A DNA stretch of 64,000 bases from Rikenellaceae bacterium (GCA_017463585.1 JAFTOX010000003.1:186001-250000); one strand, 5' to 3'. Counted from the stretch's first letter, positions 26,334 through 36,791 are shown. The notes: generated by a model not told the origin, from the letters alone. Numbers and translations: made by a program.

Positions 26334-27998
26334 CTACAATCCAAAGAGGACAAATAGCTGAGCCGTGAGCACTCGCAAGAACATCATAAACGGATAGACC
26401 GTTGCGTAGCTCACTGCGGGCACGTCGTTGCCTGCCGTTGCATTTGAGTAGGCCAATGCAGGCGGGTTGGTCATACTACCAGCCACAACACCCATCAGTG
26501 TAAAGTAGTTGAGTTTGCATACCTTACGTGCAAAAATACCAACCAACAGAATGGGCAACATTGTAATGATTATACCATAAAGAACCCACATATATCCGCC
26601 CTGATTTACAACCGTGTCAATAAAGCCCTCACCGGCACTAACACCAACAGCTGCCAAGAAGAGCGAAATACCCACCTCGCGCAACATCAGGTTTGCACTC
26701 ATTGTGGTGTAGGTCACCAAGTGGTAATGTGCACCGAAGCGGCTCACCAAAATCGCAACAATCAGCGGGCCACCTGCCAAACCGAGCTTCACGGCCTGAG
26801 GCATACCCGGAATAGCGATAGGAATCGAGCCGACCAGCACTCCGAGGAAAATACCGAGGAAGATCGAAATCAGATTAGGCTCACGCAGACGGCGCATCGA
26901 GTTGCCGAGCGTCTTAGCCACCGCCTCGATAGCCATCTCCGAACCAACAACGGTCAAACGGTCACCAATCTGCAATTCGAGGTTGTGCTCGGGGATCAGA
27001 TCGACACCCGAACGATTTACGCGTGTTACGTTCACCGCGTGGCTACTGCGCAGACGCAACTCGCCGATGGTCTTACCGTTGATATGCGGTTGGGTGATGA
27101 TGATTCGTCGCGAGATAAACTGCTGATCGAGATTGATCCAATCCGAATGTTGCATATTAATCTGGTGACCGAGCATCATCTCGATTGCCTCGACATCTTC
27201 GTTTGCACAGATGATCAACATCTTATCGCCTTCGGCCAAGATCGTATTGGCATTAACAATCTCGATCGTGCCATTTACGCGACAAATACGCGACACAACA
27301 AACGAGCGATTGATCAAGCTACGAGTTTCGACTACCGAACGACCAAACAAGTTGGTATTGGTCAATTCGATTGAGATCTTAGCTGCATACTTCGACTCAT
27401 TTGCGCTTTCGAGAGCCTCCTTCTCTTTGTCGAGTTTAATGCGAAAGATTGCACGCAGCAGAGCGATCGACACGATGATACCAACCACACCCAACGGATA
27501 TGCAACTGCATAACCCATTGCAATCGAGGGGTCGTTCAGACCTGTCGAATCGGTATATGCCTGCTGTGCCGCACCAAGACCGGGAGTGTTGGTCACCGCA
27601 CCCGAGAGCACACCGACCATTGTCGGGATAGGGGTACCCGTTACCAAGTGAATGATATATGCCGTCAGCACGCCACCCAGCACAATTGCCGTTGCGATAC
27701 CGACCAGACGCATACCTCCCTGCTTAAACGACGAGAAGAAACTCGGACCGACCTGCATACCGACCGAGTAAACGAACAGAATCAGACCAAACTCCTTGAC
27801 GAATGCGATGATCGTTGGGTCGATCTGCATACCGAAACTGCTCAGAGCAATACCCACAAACAGGATCCACGTAATACCGAGCGAGATTCCGGCAATTTTG
27901 ATTTTGCCCAGCGCGATACCGATAGCAATCGTAATCGCCAAAGTAAATACCGTATGGGCAATGCTATTACCAAAGAATAGCGAAGTTAACCATTCCAT
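26334..27998 (-). CDS. AspT/YidE/YbjL-family transporter (554 aa)
   Basis: Two homologous membrane halves of five to six helices each (residues about 10-185 and 380-554) flank two cytosolic TrkA-C/RCK_C domains (about 205-285 and 290-370). Family blocks visible are GLILFVYSVGMQVGPSFF, GVLSGAVTNTPGLGAAQQ and, in the second half, LMGVVAGSMTNPPALAYS. The family includes the aspartate:alanine exchanger AspT and E. coli YidE/YbjL. The substrate cannot be told from sequence. It stands alone and has the usual length. Confidence 0.9.
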   Translation of the reverse strand: MEWLTSLFFGNSIAHTVFTLAITIAIGIALGKIKIAGISLGITWILFVGIALSSFGMQIDPTIIAFVKEFGLILFVYSVGMQVGPSFFSSFKQGGMRLVGIATAIVLGGVLTAYIIHLVTGTPIPTMVGVLSGAVTNTPGLGAAQQAYTDSTGLNDPSIAMGYAVAYPLGVVGIIVSIALLRAIFRIKLDKEKEALESANESKYAAKISIELTNTNLFGRSVVETRSLINRSFVVSRICRVNGTIEIVNANTILAEGDKMLIICANEDVEAIEMMLGHQINMQHSDWINLDQQFISRRIIITQPHINGKTIGELRLRSSHAVNVTRVNRSGVDLIPEHNLELQIGDRLTVVGSEMAIEAVAKTLGNSMRRLREPNLISIFLGIFLGVLVGSIPIAIPGMPQAVKLGLAGGPLIVAILVSRFGAHYHLVTYTTMSANLMLREVGISLFLAAVGVSAGEGFIDTVVNQGGYMWVLYGIIITMLPILLVGIFARKVCKLNYFTLMGVVAGSMTNPPALAYSNATAGNDVPAVSYATVYPFMMFLRVLTAQLFVLFGL

Positions 27999-28109
27999 AT
28001 ATCTAAACTAACCTATTATTCTTGCCAAACAGGCCGCAAAGATATATATATTTAATATTTTTAAAAAATATAATTGGGATAAAATCGCCTTTAGGGAGAT
28101 TTACGGGCG

Positions 28110-28292
28110 TTATTTCCGATTTTCAGCCTCGCAACCCTGCACTTTTCGAGCCGAAGGACAGTTCTCGGCACAGCCACAACCACAACACGACGAGTTGCTT
28201 GATTTACCTTGTAAACGTCGAATAAGTCGATAAATCAACCACGCAACCACTGCAACTCCAATGGCCGCAACTGCCCAATCCTGCCAAGTCAT
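28110..28292 (-). CDS. FeoB-associated Cys-rich membrane protein (60 aa)
   Basis: A single helix (AVAAIGVAVVAWLIYRLIRRL, given as AAIGVAVVAWLIYRLI) is followed by a tail with CCGCGCAENC and a further Cys. This matches the small FeoB-associated Cys-rich proteins, thought to act in ferrous iron handling in place of FeoC. The ATG shares one base with the feoB stop codon (TAATG), so the two are translationally coupled. Confidence 0.88.
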   Translation of the reverse strand: MTWQDWAVAAIGVAVVAWLIYRLIRRLQGKSSNSSCCGCGCAENCPSARKVQGCEAENRK

Positions 28293-30685
28293 TAGAACAA
28301 TCCTCCGATTAGATAGGTAAGATATGCCGCAACCCACGCCACGAGCGTATTGTAGACCACCGTAACTGCCGCCCAACTCCAACGTCCTGTCTCCTTCGCA
28401 ATGGCGATAAGCGTTGCCACGCAAGGGAAATAGAGTAAGATGAATACCATAAACGACATTGCGGTACGTGTATCGAAGTCGCCCGACGCAATCAGTTTTG
28501 CTCCGAGCGAGGCGTCCTCCGACAGCTCTTCCGTTGGCTGTTCAGGCAGAGGCTCTTCGGCATAGAGAACGCCAAGTGTGCTCACAACGATCTCTTTTGC
28601 TGCTGCACCCGACAAGATTGCAACGCTACCTTTCCAATTCAGACCGATGGGCTCCATCACGGGCTCGCAAATGCGACCAATCTGTCCCAAATATGAATTC
28701 GAGTAGTCCGACGCAGTCTGTTCGGTCGGAATAACATTCGCATCAATCTGCTTGGGGCGAGGGTAGTAGCTGAGGAACCAAATTATCAGCGATCCAACCA
28801 AAATCACACCTCCCATTTTGCGCAGATATTGCACCGCCTTCTCCCACATATGGCGCACTGTTGCCTGCAACGTAGGCACTCGATAGGGAGGCAACTCCAT
28901 CACAAATGGTGTTTCATCGACGGGATAAAGGAAGCGGCGCATAAGTTTTGCTGTGACGATTGCCACCACAACGCCCAAAATATACAATCCAATCAGCACC
29001 AGACTCGCATACGACGGGAAGAATGTCCCCACCAGCAGAATATAGATCGGCAGTCGCGCGCTGCACGACATAAAGGGCGAGATCAGTATCGTTATGATGC
29101 GGCTCGAACGGCTCTCGATTGTGCGACACGCCATAATTGCAGGCACGTTGCAACCGAAACTCATCAGCAACGGAATAAACGACTTGCCGTGCAGACCGAT
29201 TCGGTGCATCAATTTATCCATAATGAAGGCTGCACGAGCCATATATCCCGAATCTTCCATTAGCGAAATGAACAGATAGAGAATCAAAATATTGGGCAGG
29301 AATACAATCACGCTACCTACGCCACCGATAATTCCGTTTACGATCAGATCTTTCAGTGCACCATCTTCCATCAGCCCACCAATCCACTCCGAAATCCACG
29401 AAACACCCGCCTCGATCCACTCCTGCGGATATGCACCGAGTGAGAATGTCGCTGCAAACATCAGCCACATCAACAAGAAGAAGATCGGAAAACCGAATAC
29501 GCGGTGCGTTACGATTGTGTCGATAATAGTTGTGGTTTCAATTGGATTCTGTTCGCTCTTTTGATAAGTTTCGCGCAGAGCACCCGCAATAAAACCATAT
29601 TTCTCGCTGGTTACAGCCATTTCGACGTCCTCGCCAAGTTGTTTCTCGATTCGCTCCACCTCACGATCACGCACAGCAATCCACTCCGAGTAGCCCTCGA
29701 TCGATTGCAGTGTTTGCTCGGCCTCCTTATCGCGTTCAAGCAACTTGATAGCCCAATAACGGGGCGGGAAGTGCTTGGGTAGCTGATCACGCACAGGACG
29801 CATAACCGCCTTCAATGCCTCGATACCGCCCTCGATAACTGCACCGTGGTTAATGTGGATATGGCGCACACGACTGTCACGGTTCTCATAGACATCTATC
29901 ACCGTATCGAGCAGTCGCTCCAAACCGCGTCCGTCACGTGCCACGACGGGCACCATCGGTACACCCAACATTGCGCCCAACTGCTCATAGTCGAGCTTGT
30001 CGCCACGCTTCTCCAACTCATCGAACATATTTAGCGACACCACCATATTGGGGTTGATGTCGATAAGCTCGGTGGTGAGATAGAGGTTGCGTTCGAGATT
30101 CGACGCAACGACGGCATTGATCACAACGTCGGGAGTATTCTCGACCAAATGGCGACGAACGTAGATCTCCTCGGGCGAATATGCCGACAAAGCATACGTA
30201 CCGGGCAGGTCAGTGATATTGAAACGGTAGCCCTTGTAGCGGAATGTGCCCGACTTGGCATCGACCGTCACGCCGCTATAATTGCCGACGTGTTCGTGCC
30301 CGCCCGAAAGGGCATTGAACAACGATGTTTTGCCACTATTGGGATTGCCTACCAATGCGACATTGATCACTCGGCGGTGGGTCGAAATTACCTCTTCGAT
30401 CTGCTCCTCCTCGGTCATCACGTTGCGATCGGCCAGCTGGCTGATCATATCTTGTGCTTCGGTCTCTGTAATCACCTCGACCATCTCGGCCTCGCTACGA
30501 CGTAACGAAACCTCATAATCCATAATCTTATATTTGATCGGGTCACGCAATGGAGCATTCAGGATTACCTCGACACGCTTGCCGCGCACGAAACCCATCT
30601 CCATAACCCTGCGACGAAAACCACCATAGCCCAAAACTTTGAGAACTATGGCTGTTTGTCCGGTCTGTAAGTCAGAAAGTCGCAT
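28292..30685 (-). CDS. feoB: Fused FeoA-FeoB ferrous iron transporter (797 aa)
   Basis: It imports Fe2+ across the inner membrane. Residues 1-72 are a FeoA SH3-like domain (LGYGGFRRRVMEMGFVRGKRV region). Residues about 105-270 form the G domain: G1 GNPNSGKTSLFN, G3 DLPGTYAL, G4 SLNMFDE. The membrane part has two Gate motifs (around FLPNILILYLFISLMEDSGYMAR, cited as LYLFISLMEDSGYMAR, and the matching second Gate near GSVAILSGAAAKEIV). The FeoA fusion is typical of Bacteroidales. The Cys-rich partner follows directly. A TATCTTTG box lies upstream; no Fur site was identified. Confidence 0.96.
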   Translation of the reverse strand: MRLSDLQTGQTAIVLKVLGYGGFRRRVMEMGFVRGKRVEVILNAPLRDPIKYKIMDYEVSLRRSEAEMVEVITETEAQDMISQLADRNVMTEEEQIEEVISTHRRVINVALVGNPNSGKTSLFNALSGGHEHVGNYSGVTVDAKSGTFRYKGYRFNITDLPGTYALSAYSPEEIYVRRHLVENTPDVVINAVVASNLERNLYLTTELIDINPNMVVSLNMFDELEKRGDKLDYEQLGAMLGVPMVPVVARDGRGLERLLDTVIDVYENRDSRVRHIHINHGAVIEGGIEALKAVMRPVRDQLPKHFPPRYWAIKLLERDKEAEQTLQSIEGYSEWIAVRDREVERIEKQLGEDVEMAVTSEKYGFIAGALRETYQKSEQNPIETTTIIDTIVTHRVFGFPIFFLLMWLMFAATFSLGAYPQEWIEAGVSWISEWIGGLMEDGALKDLIVNGIIGGVGSVIVFLPNILILYLFISLMEDSGYMARAAFIMDKLMHRIGLHGKSFIPLLMSFGCNVPAIMACRTIESRSSRIITILISPFMSCSARLPIYILLVGTFFPSYASLVLIGLYILGVVVAIVTAKLMRRFLYPVDETPFVMELPPYRVPTLQATVRHMWEKAVQYLRKMGGVILVGSLIIWFLSYYPRPKQIDANVIPTEQTASDYSNSYLGQIGRICEPVMEPIGLNWKGSVAILSGAAAKEIVVSTLGVLYAEEPLPEQPTEELSEDASLGAKLIASGDFDTRTAMSFMVFILLYFPCVATLIAIAKETGRWSWAAVTVVYNTLVAWVAAYLTYLIGGLF

Positions 30686-30715
30686 TGTATCTTCGTAGTC
30701 ACTTTTTATCGGCTA

Positions 30716-30723
30716 CAAAGATA
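30716..30723 (-). promoter_or_regulatory. -7 promoter box of feoAB (TATCTTTG, minus strand)
   Basis: Perfect TAnnTTTG, 31 bases upstream of the feoAB start. Confidence 0.6.
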
Positions 30724-30799
30724 CATCTTTTTGTGCGCTTTCCGATCACAATTTGACACTATTTTCACCCATAATGGCTACCTACTTATGGGTATTTGG

Positions 30800-32161
30800 C
30801 TACCAGCCGCCTCCCAAAGCCTTGAATAAAGTCACGTAGGCAATATACTGCTCGGCTCGAATCTGCGTATAACTCAGCTGCGAATCGTAGAGCGTTCGCT
30901 CGGCATCGACCAGATCGGTGTAGGCATTCATTCCGCTTTCGTAGAGTGCTTTCGACATCTCATACACGCGACGATCCGACTCCAACATTGCAGCATAACG
31001 CTCGGCCTCACGGGCATAGGTCGAAATCTGCGACAGAGCCTCGCTAACGTCGGTGAAGGCTTGCAGAATCGACTGCTCATATTGTTTAACGGCTTGATAA
31101 TAGCCTTCGCGTGCCGAGAGTTCGTTGCGCCGCAAACGTCCAAAGGAGTAGATCGGTTGCAATAGCTTTGCTGCTGCGCTCCACGTAAACGGATTCGATG
31201 AGGTCAGACCCTTGATTGTCGACGAAAGCAGACCACCCGAGGCAGTCAATGCCAACGACGGGAAGCGTGCAGCCCGCTCCAAGTTCACCTGCGCGCCCGC
31301 TTGCACAACGCCATAATACGCCTCCAAAACATCGGGGCGACGTTCGAGCAACTCCGACGGTAGCCCGATTGGAATTTCGGGAGGTAAACGGTCGGTGTGG
31401 AGAGCTGCCGCCGAATCGATTAACGAATCAAGCGGATATTCGCCGAGCAATGTGCTGAGTGCAGAGGCAGTTTCGACTACGGCACGCTCATATTGCGGTA
31501 TATCGACACCCGCCGCCTCCGCCAGACTATATGACTGTTGCCGTTCGACTGCCGACACAAAACCGTAACGATACATCGAATCCATCAATGCCGCCGAGAT
31601 TGAGCGGAGTTTATAGGTATTGCGAGCCACCTCCAACGAGCTACGATATTGCAATAGCGTAAAATACGACGTTGCAACCTCAGCCGTCAGCGACAACATC
31701 ACACCCCGAAAAGCCCATTTCGATGCGTTGAGCTCGGCATAAGCAGCCGCACGCGAGTGGCGCAGGGTTCCGAATAACGGGATCTCCCAACTCATCGTCG
31801 GAGTGATTTGATATTGTTGTTCGATACGTGTTTCTTTGGTGTAGCTACCGTCGGCCGAAACGTCAAACGCAAACGACGGCAAGAAGTTCGAACGAACATT
31901 ACCCAACGCTATCCGCGCTTGCTCGATACGCGAGGCGGCAACCAGCAGATCACGATTGTTGGCAATAGATCGCATTATAAGATCGTTCAGGGTCGAATCG
32001 CCAAAGTATTCCCACCAAGCAAAATCGACTCCGAGCGAATCAGTCACATGCCCTTCGGCATAGGTATACTCGGTCGGTATCGAGATATGTGGTGGTGTCA
32101 GCCGAGCACTGCAAGCACTCAGCGCTACGACCGTGACGAGAATTATCGATAGTTGTTTCAT
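30800..32161 (-). CDS. TolC/OprM-family outer-membrane efflux lipoprotein (453 aa)
   Basis: The exit duct of the tripartite pump encoded with the two genes upstream. The signal ends in ALSACS, so it is a lipoprotein of the NodT/OprM type. Two OEP repeats are visible, each with a long helical hairpin; LPSELLERRPDVLEAYYGVVQAGAQVNLERAARFPSLALTASGG contains the family signature (cited as ELLERRPDVLEA and ARFPSLALTASGG). The ATG overlaps the stop of the RND gene by four bases (ATGA), showing coupled translation. Confidence 0.93.
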   Translation of the reverse strand: MKQLSIILVTVVALSACSARLTPPHISIPTEYTYAEGHVTDSLGVDFAWWEYFGDSTLNDLIMRSIANNRDLLVAASRIEQARIALGNVRSNFLPSFAFDVSADGSYTKETRIEQQYQITPTMSWEIPLFGTLRHSRAAAYAELNASKWAFRGVMLSLTAEVATSYFTLLQYRSSLEVARNTYKLRSISAALMDSMYRYGFVSAVERQQSYSLAEAAGVDIPQYERAVVETASALSTLLGEYPLDSLIDSAAALHTDRLPPEIPIGLPSELLERRPDVLEAYYGVVQAGAQVNLERAARFPSLALTASGGLLSSTIKGLTSSNPFTWSAAAKLLQPIYSFGRLRRNELSAREGYYQAVKQYEQSILQAFTDVSEALSQISTYAREAERYAAMLESDRRVYEMSKALYESGMNAYTDLVDAERTLYDSQLSYTQIRAEQYIAYVTLFKALGGGW

Positions 32162-35100
32162 AGCGGTTGATCTTTATGTTGTTCGCGCTTACGTTCGAGG
32201 TGGCCGAGCCGACCCACAAGATAGTAGAGAGCAGGGTAGAGGAAGATTCCGACCATCGTCGCCACCAACATTCCGCCCGCCAAAGCTACGCCCATCGTGT
32301 TGCGTGCGGTCGAGTAGGCTCCGTGTGCAAATATCAGCGGCACGATGCCGAGAATAAATGCAAACGCGGTCATCAATATCGGTCGCACACGCAACTGAGC
32401 AGCGCCGAGTGCCGCTTCGAGTAGCGATTTCTTCTGCTCAAAGAATAGGCGATCGGCATATTCGACCACCAGAATTGCATTCTTAGCCGCCAAGCCGATA
32501 AGCATTACCAACGAGATGTGAATAAATATGTCGTTGATATATTTGGCATCGAACAGGTGTGCCGTACCGATAAACATCAGCGCTCCCAGCACTGCCAGCG
32601 GCACACCGAGCAAAATTGCAATCGGCAACGACCAACTATTATACAGAGCCGCTAACGCCAAAAATACAAACAATACCGCCAATGCATAGATTGCAGCGCC
32701 ACCCTTCGAGGCCTCCTTCTGCTGGTACGACATTCCGCTCCACGCGATCCCCACATCATTGGGCAGAACTTGTGAGGCTTGGCGTTCGATCTCGTTCATC
32801 ACCTCGTCCGACGAGTGTCCTTCGGCAGGATTGACCGTAAGTGCTATCGAGCGATTGAGGTTAAACTGCGATACAAACTCAACGCCCATAGTATCGATCA
32901 CACGCACAAATGCCGACACGGGAACACTCTCGCCCGCACCATTCTGTACAAAGTAGCTGTCGAGTGAGGCTGCGTCGGTTCGATATTCGGGCGCAGCTTG
33001 GATATAACTGCGATAGAGCCGTCCGAAACGGTTGAAATTATTGATATACGAGCCACCCATAAACGCCGAAAGTTGATCGTATAACGTCGCAAGCTCGACA
33101 CCTTCGCTCAGTGCGTAATCACGATTGACCTCCAAGCGACGTTGCGGAACGTTGTCGTTGAACTGCGTGGTCACGGAGGCTACCATAGGGCTCTTTTCGA
33201 GTGCCGCCATCAGTGCACGTGAATGCGAGGCAAGGTAACCCAACCCACGCCCTTCGAGATCCTGCACCTGAACCTCGACACCCGACGTTACACCCATTCC
33301 CGGTATTGCGGGTGGTGTAACGGCATAGACCTCGGCCGAATTAATAGCTGCATAGAGTTCTCGGTTGAGTGTTGCTGCAAGTTCGGTAGCCGTTGTCCGA
33401 CGTTGGTCGAAATCCTTCAATGCCACAAACAAAACGCCATTCGACGTCGACGCAATGCCCGAAATCATATCGAAGCCCGAAGCCGCCGAGGTGTACAACA
33501 CCGCCTCGTGACCCGATACCAGACGATCGACTTGCGCCACCACTTGTTCAGTGCGTCGCAACGACGCCGCCTCGGGGAGATTGACCATAACCATAATGTA
33601 GCCTTGATCCTCTTCGGGTAGGAATCCCGACGGGATCACCCGCCACAAAGCAGCAATAGCCCCCAATACAATCACGACAAAAATGGCAGTACGGGCAATG
33701 TGGCTTGCCATACGTCGTGTGGCGTTTGAGTAGCGTGCCAGCATTCGGTCGAACCAGCGATTGAACGTCCCGAAGAAACCCGTTTCGCGCTTAGCCTTAG
33801 GACGCAGAATCATTGCCGAGAGTGCAGGCGAGAGGGTCAGAGCGTTAAATGCCGATATCGTCACCGAAATTGCAATCGTAATCGAGAATTGCTGAAACAG
33901 CAGTCCCGTAATGCCACCCGTCAACGACACGGGAATAAACACTGCCAACAGCACAACCGTTGTTGCGATAATTGGCGACGAAACGCTACGCATAGCGTCG
34001 AGTGTAGCCTCGCGTGGGGACATTCCACGCTCGATATTGACCTGCACCGCCTCGACCACCACAATACCATCATCGACTACAAGTCCGATAGCCAAGATCA
34101 CGCCAAGCAACGAGATGATATTAATCGAAAAGCCGAGCAACGGGAAGAAGATAAACGTACCTATCAGCGACACAGGCACGGCAATCAGCGGGATCAGCGT
34201 TGCTCGCCAATCTTGAATAAAAAGGTAGATGATTATGATGACCAGCACCAATGCCAGCAACAAAGTGTATAGAATCTCTCGTATGCCCGCCTTGATACTC
34301 ATTGTGGTATCGACCACCGTGTCAATCGTCACCCCGTCGGGGAAACGCAACGAGAGTTGTTCGATTGTCGATTTTACACGTGCGCCAACCTCGACAGCAT
34401 TGCTATTCGGGGTCTGATAAATGACAATCATCGCCGACGGATTGTCGCCAAAGGTCGATGATGTGCCGTAGTTTTCGCTGCCGAGTGTTACCTCTGCCAC
34501 ATCGCTCAAAAGCAGCTGCGACCCATCTTCGAGCGTCCGTAAAACGATATTCGAATACTCTTCGGGTGTCGTAATTTGCGGTGGGAGGGTTACAGTGTAG
34601 GTAAATTCGGTTGTCGAGGGCGAAGGCTCCGCGCCCAACTGACCGGTGGGGTAGATCTCCGCCTGAGCCTCAATAGCCGCCGTGATTTCAGCAAGCGAAA
34701 GGTTGTAATACTCCATACGATCGGGTCGAATCCAAATACGCATCGAGTACTCGCCCGCACCCATAATCTCGACTTTACCCACGCCGTCGATCTTCAATAG
34801 TTCGTTTTGGAGATTGATGTAGGCATAGTTCGATAGGTAGCGATCGTCGTAACGACCGTCCGAATGGAGCGAGTAGACAAGTAGGAATCCCGTCTGCGTC
34901 TTCTGGGTCGTGACACCTTGACGAGTCACCGACGAAGGCAACAGAGCGGTAGCCGACGCAACGTTGTTTTGCGTAAAGATAGCGTCCATATCGGGATCGG
35001 AGCCGATGTCGAACGTCACCTGGATATTCATCGTGCCGTTGTTGGCGCTGGTCGACTGCATATAGATCATATCGCTGACACCCATAATGCTCTCGGCTAT

Positions 35101-35292
35101 GGGCGTTGCGACTGCATTATCGACCGTTACGGCATCGGCACCTTCGTATGTTGCCGACACCTCGACAACGGGTGGGGTGATGTCGGGATACTCCTCAATC
35201 GAGAGGTTGAAAATCGAAATTGCACCCAACAACACAATAACAATCGAAAGTACGATGGCAAAGATCGGACGTGAAACGAAAAACTTCTCCAT
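32158..35292 (-). CDS. RND multidrug efflux permease, AcrB/MexB type (1044 aa)
   Basis: The proton-driven pump of the operon. I start at MEKFFVSRPIFAIVLSI (35292); the longer frame to 35418 runs into the adaptor gene. Twelve membrane helices are in the HAE1 arrangement. Seen are the N-terminal FFVSRPIFA, the periplasmic GVGKVEIMGAGEYSMRIW, the TM4 proton-relay region AIGLVVDDGIVVVEAV with two Asp, and the TM10-TM11 region GLAAKNAILVVEYA. HAE1 pumps expel amphiphilic drugs and bile salts. Adaptor, pump and duct are encoded together. Confidence 0.95.
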   Translation of the reverse strand: MEKFFVSRPIFAIVLSIVIVLLGAISIFNLSIEEYPDITPPVVEVSATYEGADAVTVDNAVATPIAESIMGVSDMIYMQSTSANNGTMNIQVTFDIGSDPDMDAIFTQNNVASATALLPSSVTRQGVTTQKTQTGFLLVYSLHSDGRYDDRYLSNYAYINLQNELLKIDGVGKVEIMGAGEYSMRIWIRPDRMEYYNLSLAEITAAIEAQAEIYPTGQLGAEPSPSTTEFTYTVTLPPQITTPEEYSNIVLRTLEDGSQLLLSDVAEVTLGSENYGTSSTFGDNPSAMIVIYQTPNSNAVEVGARVKSTIEQLSLRFPDGVTIDTVVDTTMSIKAGIREILYTLLLALVLVIIIIYLFIQDWRATLIPLIAVPVSLIGTFIFFPLLGFSINIISLLGVILAIGLVVDDGIVVVEAVQVNIERGMSPREATLDAMRSVSSPIIATTVVLLAVFIPVSLTGGITGLLFQQFSITIAISVTISAFNALTLSPALSAMILRPKAKRETGFFGTFNRWFDRMLARYSNATRRMASHIARTAIFVVIVLGAIAALWRVIPSGFLPEEDQGYIMVMVNLPEAASLRRTEQVVAQVDRLVSGHEAVLYTSAASGFDMISGIASTSNGVLFVALKDFDQRRTTATELAATLNRELYAAINSAEVYAVTPPAIPGMGVTSGVEVQVQDLEGRGLGYLASHSRALMAALEKSPMVASVTTQFNDNVPQRRLEVNRDYALSEGVELATLYDQLSAFMGGSYINNFNRFGRLYRSYIQAAPEYRTDAASLDSYFVQNGAGESVPVSAFVRVIDTMGVEFVSQFNLNRSIALTVNPAEGHSSDEVMNEIERQASQVLPNDVGIAWSGMSYQQKEASKGGAAIYALAVLFVFLALAALYNSWSLPIAILLGVPLAVLGALMFIGTAHLFDAKYINDIFIHISLVMLIGLAAKNAILVVEYADRLFFEQKKSLLEAALGAAQLRVRPILMTAFAFILGIVPLIFAHGAYSTARNTMGVALAGGMLVATMVGIFLYPALYYLVGRLGHLERKREQHKDQPL

Positions 35293-35296
35293 ACGC

Positions 35297-36415
35297 TTAT
35301 CGTATTTCAATAGGAACAATTCGCTCGCCACTTCGGGCACGTTGTATGCCGTCGACGAGTACCATCTCGCCCGCATTAAGCCCTTGGCGCACGATCCATA
35401 GCGAATCAACCGTCGCACTGAGTGTCACATCTCGAAATGCAAGTGTACTATCAGCCGAGACGACCCATACACTCGTACGATCGAGGCTCTGCACAACGGC
35501 ACGTTGCGGAACGAGTATCGACGGTTGTGGCATACCTACATCGGCGCTCACACGTGCATATTGTCCCGCTTTGAGTAGGTGCGCAGGATTAGGAAAATTG
35601 ACAACGATCACAATCGTACCCGTTTGCGAGCCGACGTTCTGCTCGGTGTATGAATATTTGCCTTCATAAGGGTAGAGCGCTCCGTCGGCAAGGCGCAGAC
35701 GGATATTCGACAATAATCGACTATTGTCGTACGACGGGAGCGAATCGGTCGGACGCAGTGCCAAATACTCTGAAACGGGGATCGACAAATTGATCGACAC
35801 GGTGTCGATATTCTCGACCGTTGCAAGCACCGAGAACTCTGTCCCGACGCCTACATAGTCGCCCACCGACGCACTCGTCTGTCCGATTATGCCGTCAATA
35901 GGCGAATAGATCCGCGTGTAGCCCGATTCAAGTCGAGCGTTGCGAAGTTGTTGCTCAGCCGACTTGACCGACGATGTGGCGGATTTATATGCAGCAGTAT
36001 ATTGATCGAGCTGACTCTGGCTGATTGCCTCGATTTTCGCAAGCGGAACGGCTCGCTCATAGTTGTTTCGAGCCTCGATTGCCGTTGCTCGGGCAGCATT
36101 GAGCGAGGCCTCGGCTGCAAGCAGCTGAGTATTGATTTGCGAAGGGTCGATGGTATAGAGCAGCTGTCCACGACGAACGGGCATTCCCTTTTCGTAATTC
36201 TTTGCCGTGAGGTAGCCGCTTACGCGAGGCTGGATTACCGCACTATAATTGCTCGATAGCTGCCCCGTAAAGGTCATCGGGGTAGGCAGCAACTGTTCCT
36301 CGACTCGTACCACCGACAGCTGACGCGGCGGGGGAGTAGTCGCACTCTTTTTCGAATGACAACCCGTGATTGTCATTGCATATAAAACTAAAAGTGGAAA
36401 GAATAGATTTCTCAT
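35297..36415 (-). CDS. RND efflux periplasmic adaptor, AcrA/MexA type (372 aa)
   Basis: The membrane-fusion subunit joining pump and duct. A lipoprotein signal ends in TITGC. The lipoyl/barrel-sandwich half-motif QPRVSGYLTAKNYEKGMPVRRGQLLY is cited as QPRVSGYL and GMPVRRGQLLYTID. A helical hairpin follows (about 100-170), then IYSPIDGIIGQTSASVGDYV, given as IDGIIGQTSASVGDYV. First gene of a three-gene operon (adaptor, pump, duct) with 4-base spacing. No TetR or AraC regulator is adjacent. Confidence 0.94.
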   Translation of the reverse strand: MRNLFFPLLVLYAMTITGCHSKKSATTPPPRQLSVVRVEEQLLPTPMTFTGQLSSNYSAVIQPRVSGYLTAKNYEKGMPVRRGQLLYTIDPSQINTQLLAAEASLNAARATAIEARNNYERAVPLAKIEAISQSQLDQYTAAYKSATSSVKSAEQQLRNARLESGYTRIYSPIDGIIGQTSASVGDYVGVGTEFSVLATVENIDTVSINLSIPVSEYLALRPTDSLPSYDNSRLLSNIRLRLADGALYPYEGKYSYTEQNVGSQTGTIVIVVNFPNPAHLLKAGQYARVSADVGMPQPSILVPQRAVVQSLDRTSVWVVSADSTLAFRDVTLSATVDSLWIVRQGLNAGEMVLVDGIQRARSGERIVPIEIR

Positions 36416-36595
36416 AGTGATATGTTTTCAATTCGATAGACAAAAAACATACCGCGTAATGCCATTTGGGGCTTTCGAGAGGTGCCTTGGTACGAAAAAA
36501 ACAAAAGAATGATGAATTTTTCTGCCGAAAAAGTTGTGATATTGAATAGTTTAATTAATTTTGCAACAAGAAAACCCTTTTAATTAAATAAAGTT

Positions 36596-36772
36596 ATGAA
36601 AGAATTAGTTGCTAAAATCAACGAGCAGATCGCCCTGTTCCAGGAGAACGCTGCATTGCAGGTAGAGAAGAATAATAAGGCTGCCGGCACTCGTGCACGC
36701 AAGGCTGCTCTCGAACTGTCGAAGCTGATGAAGGAGTTCCGTAAGGAGTCTGTAGAGGCTGCCAAGAAATAA
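36596..36772 (+). CDS. Histone H1-like Bacteroidetes protein (58 aa)
   Basis: A 58-residue gene starting MKELVAKINEQIALFQ. It is Lys/Ala-rich and wholly helical, and ends in EFRKESVEAAKK. The motif KAAGTRARKAALELSKLMKEFRK, cited as AAGTRARKAALELSKL, is the hallmark of the small H1-like DNA-binding proteins found throughout Bacteroidetes. It probably compacts DNA in the nucleoid. A TAATTTTG promoter box lies upstream at about 36556 and a strong terminator follows. Confidence 0.9.
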   Translation: MKELVAKINEQIALFQENAALQVEKNNKAAGTRARKAALELSKLMKEFRKESVEAAKK

Positions 36773-36791
36773 TTCGACGGACAGTTTGATG

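Noticed and set aside
35293..35418. Longer N-terminus of the RND pump
   Set aside because: It would overlap most of the end of the adaptor gene. RND pumps begin with a motif like MEKFFVSRP, at 35292.
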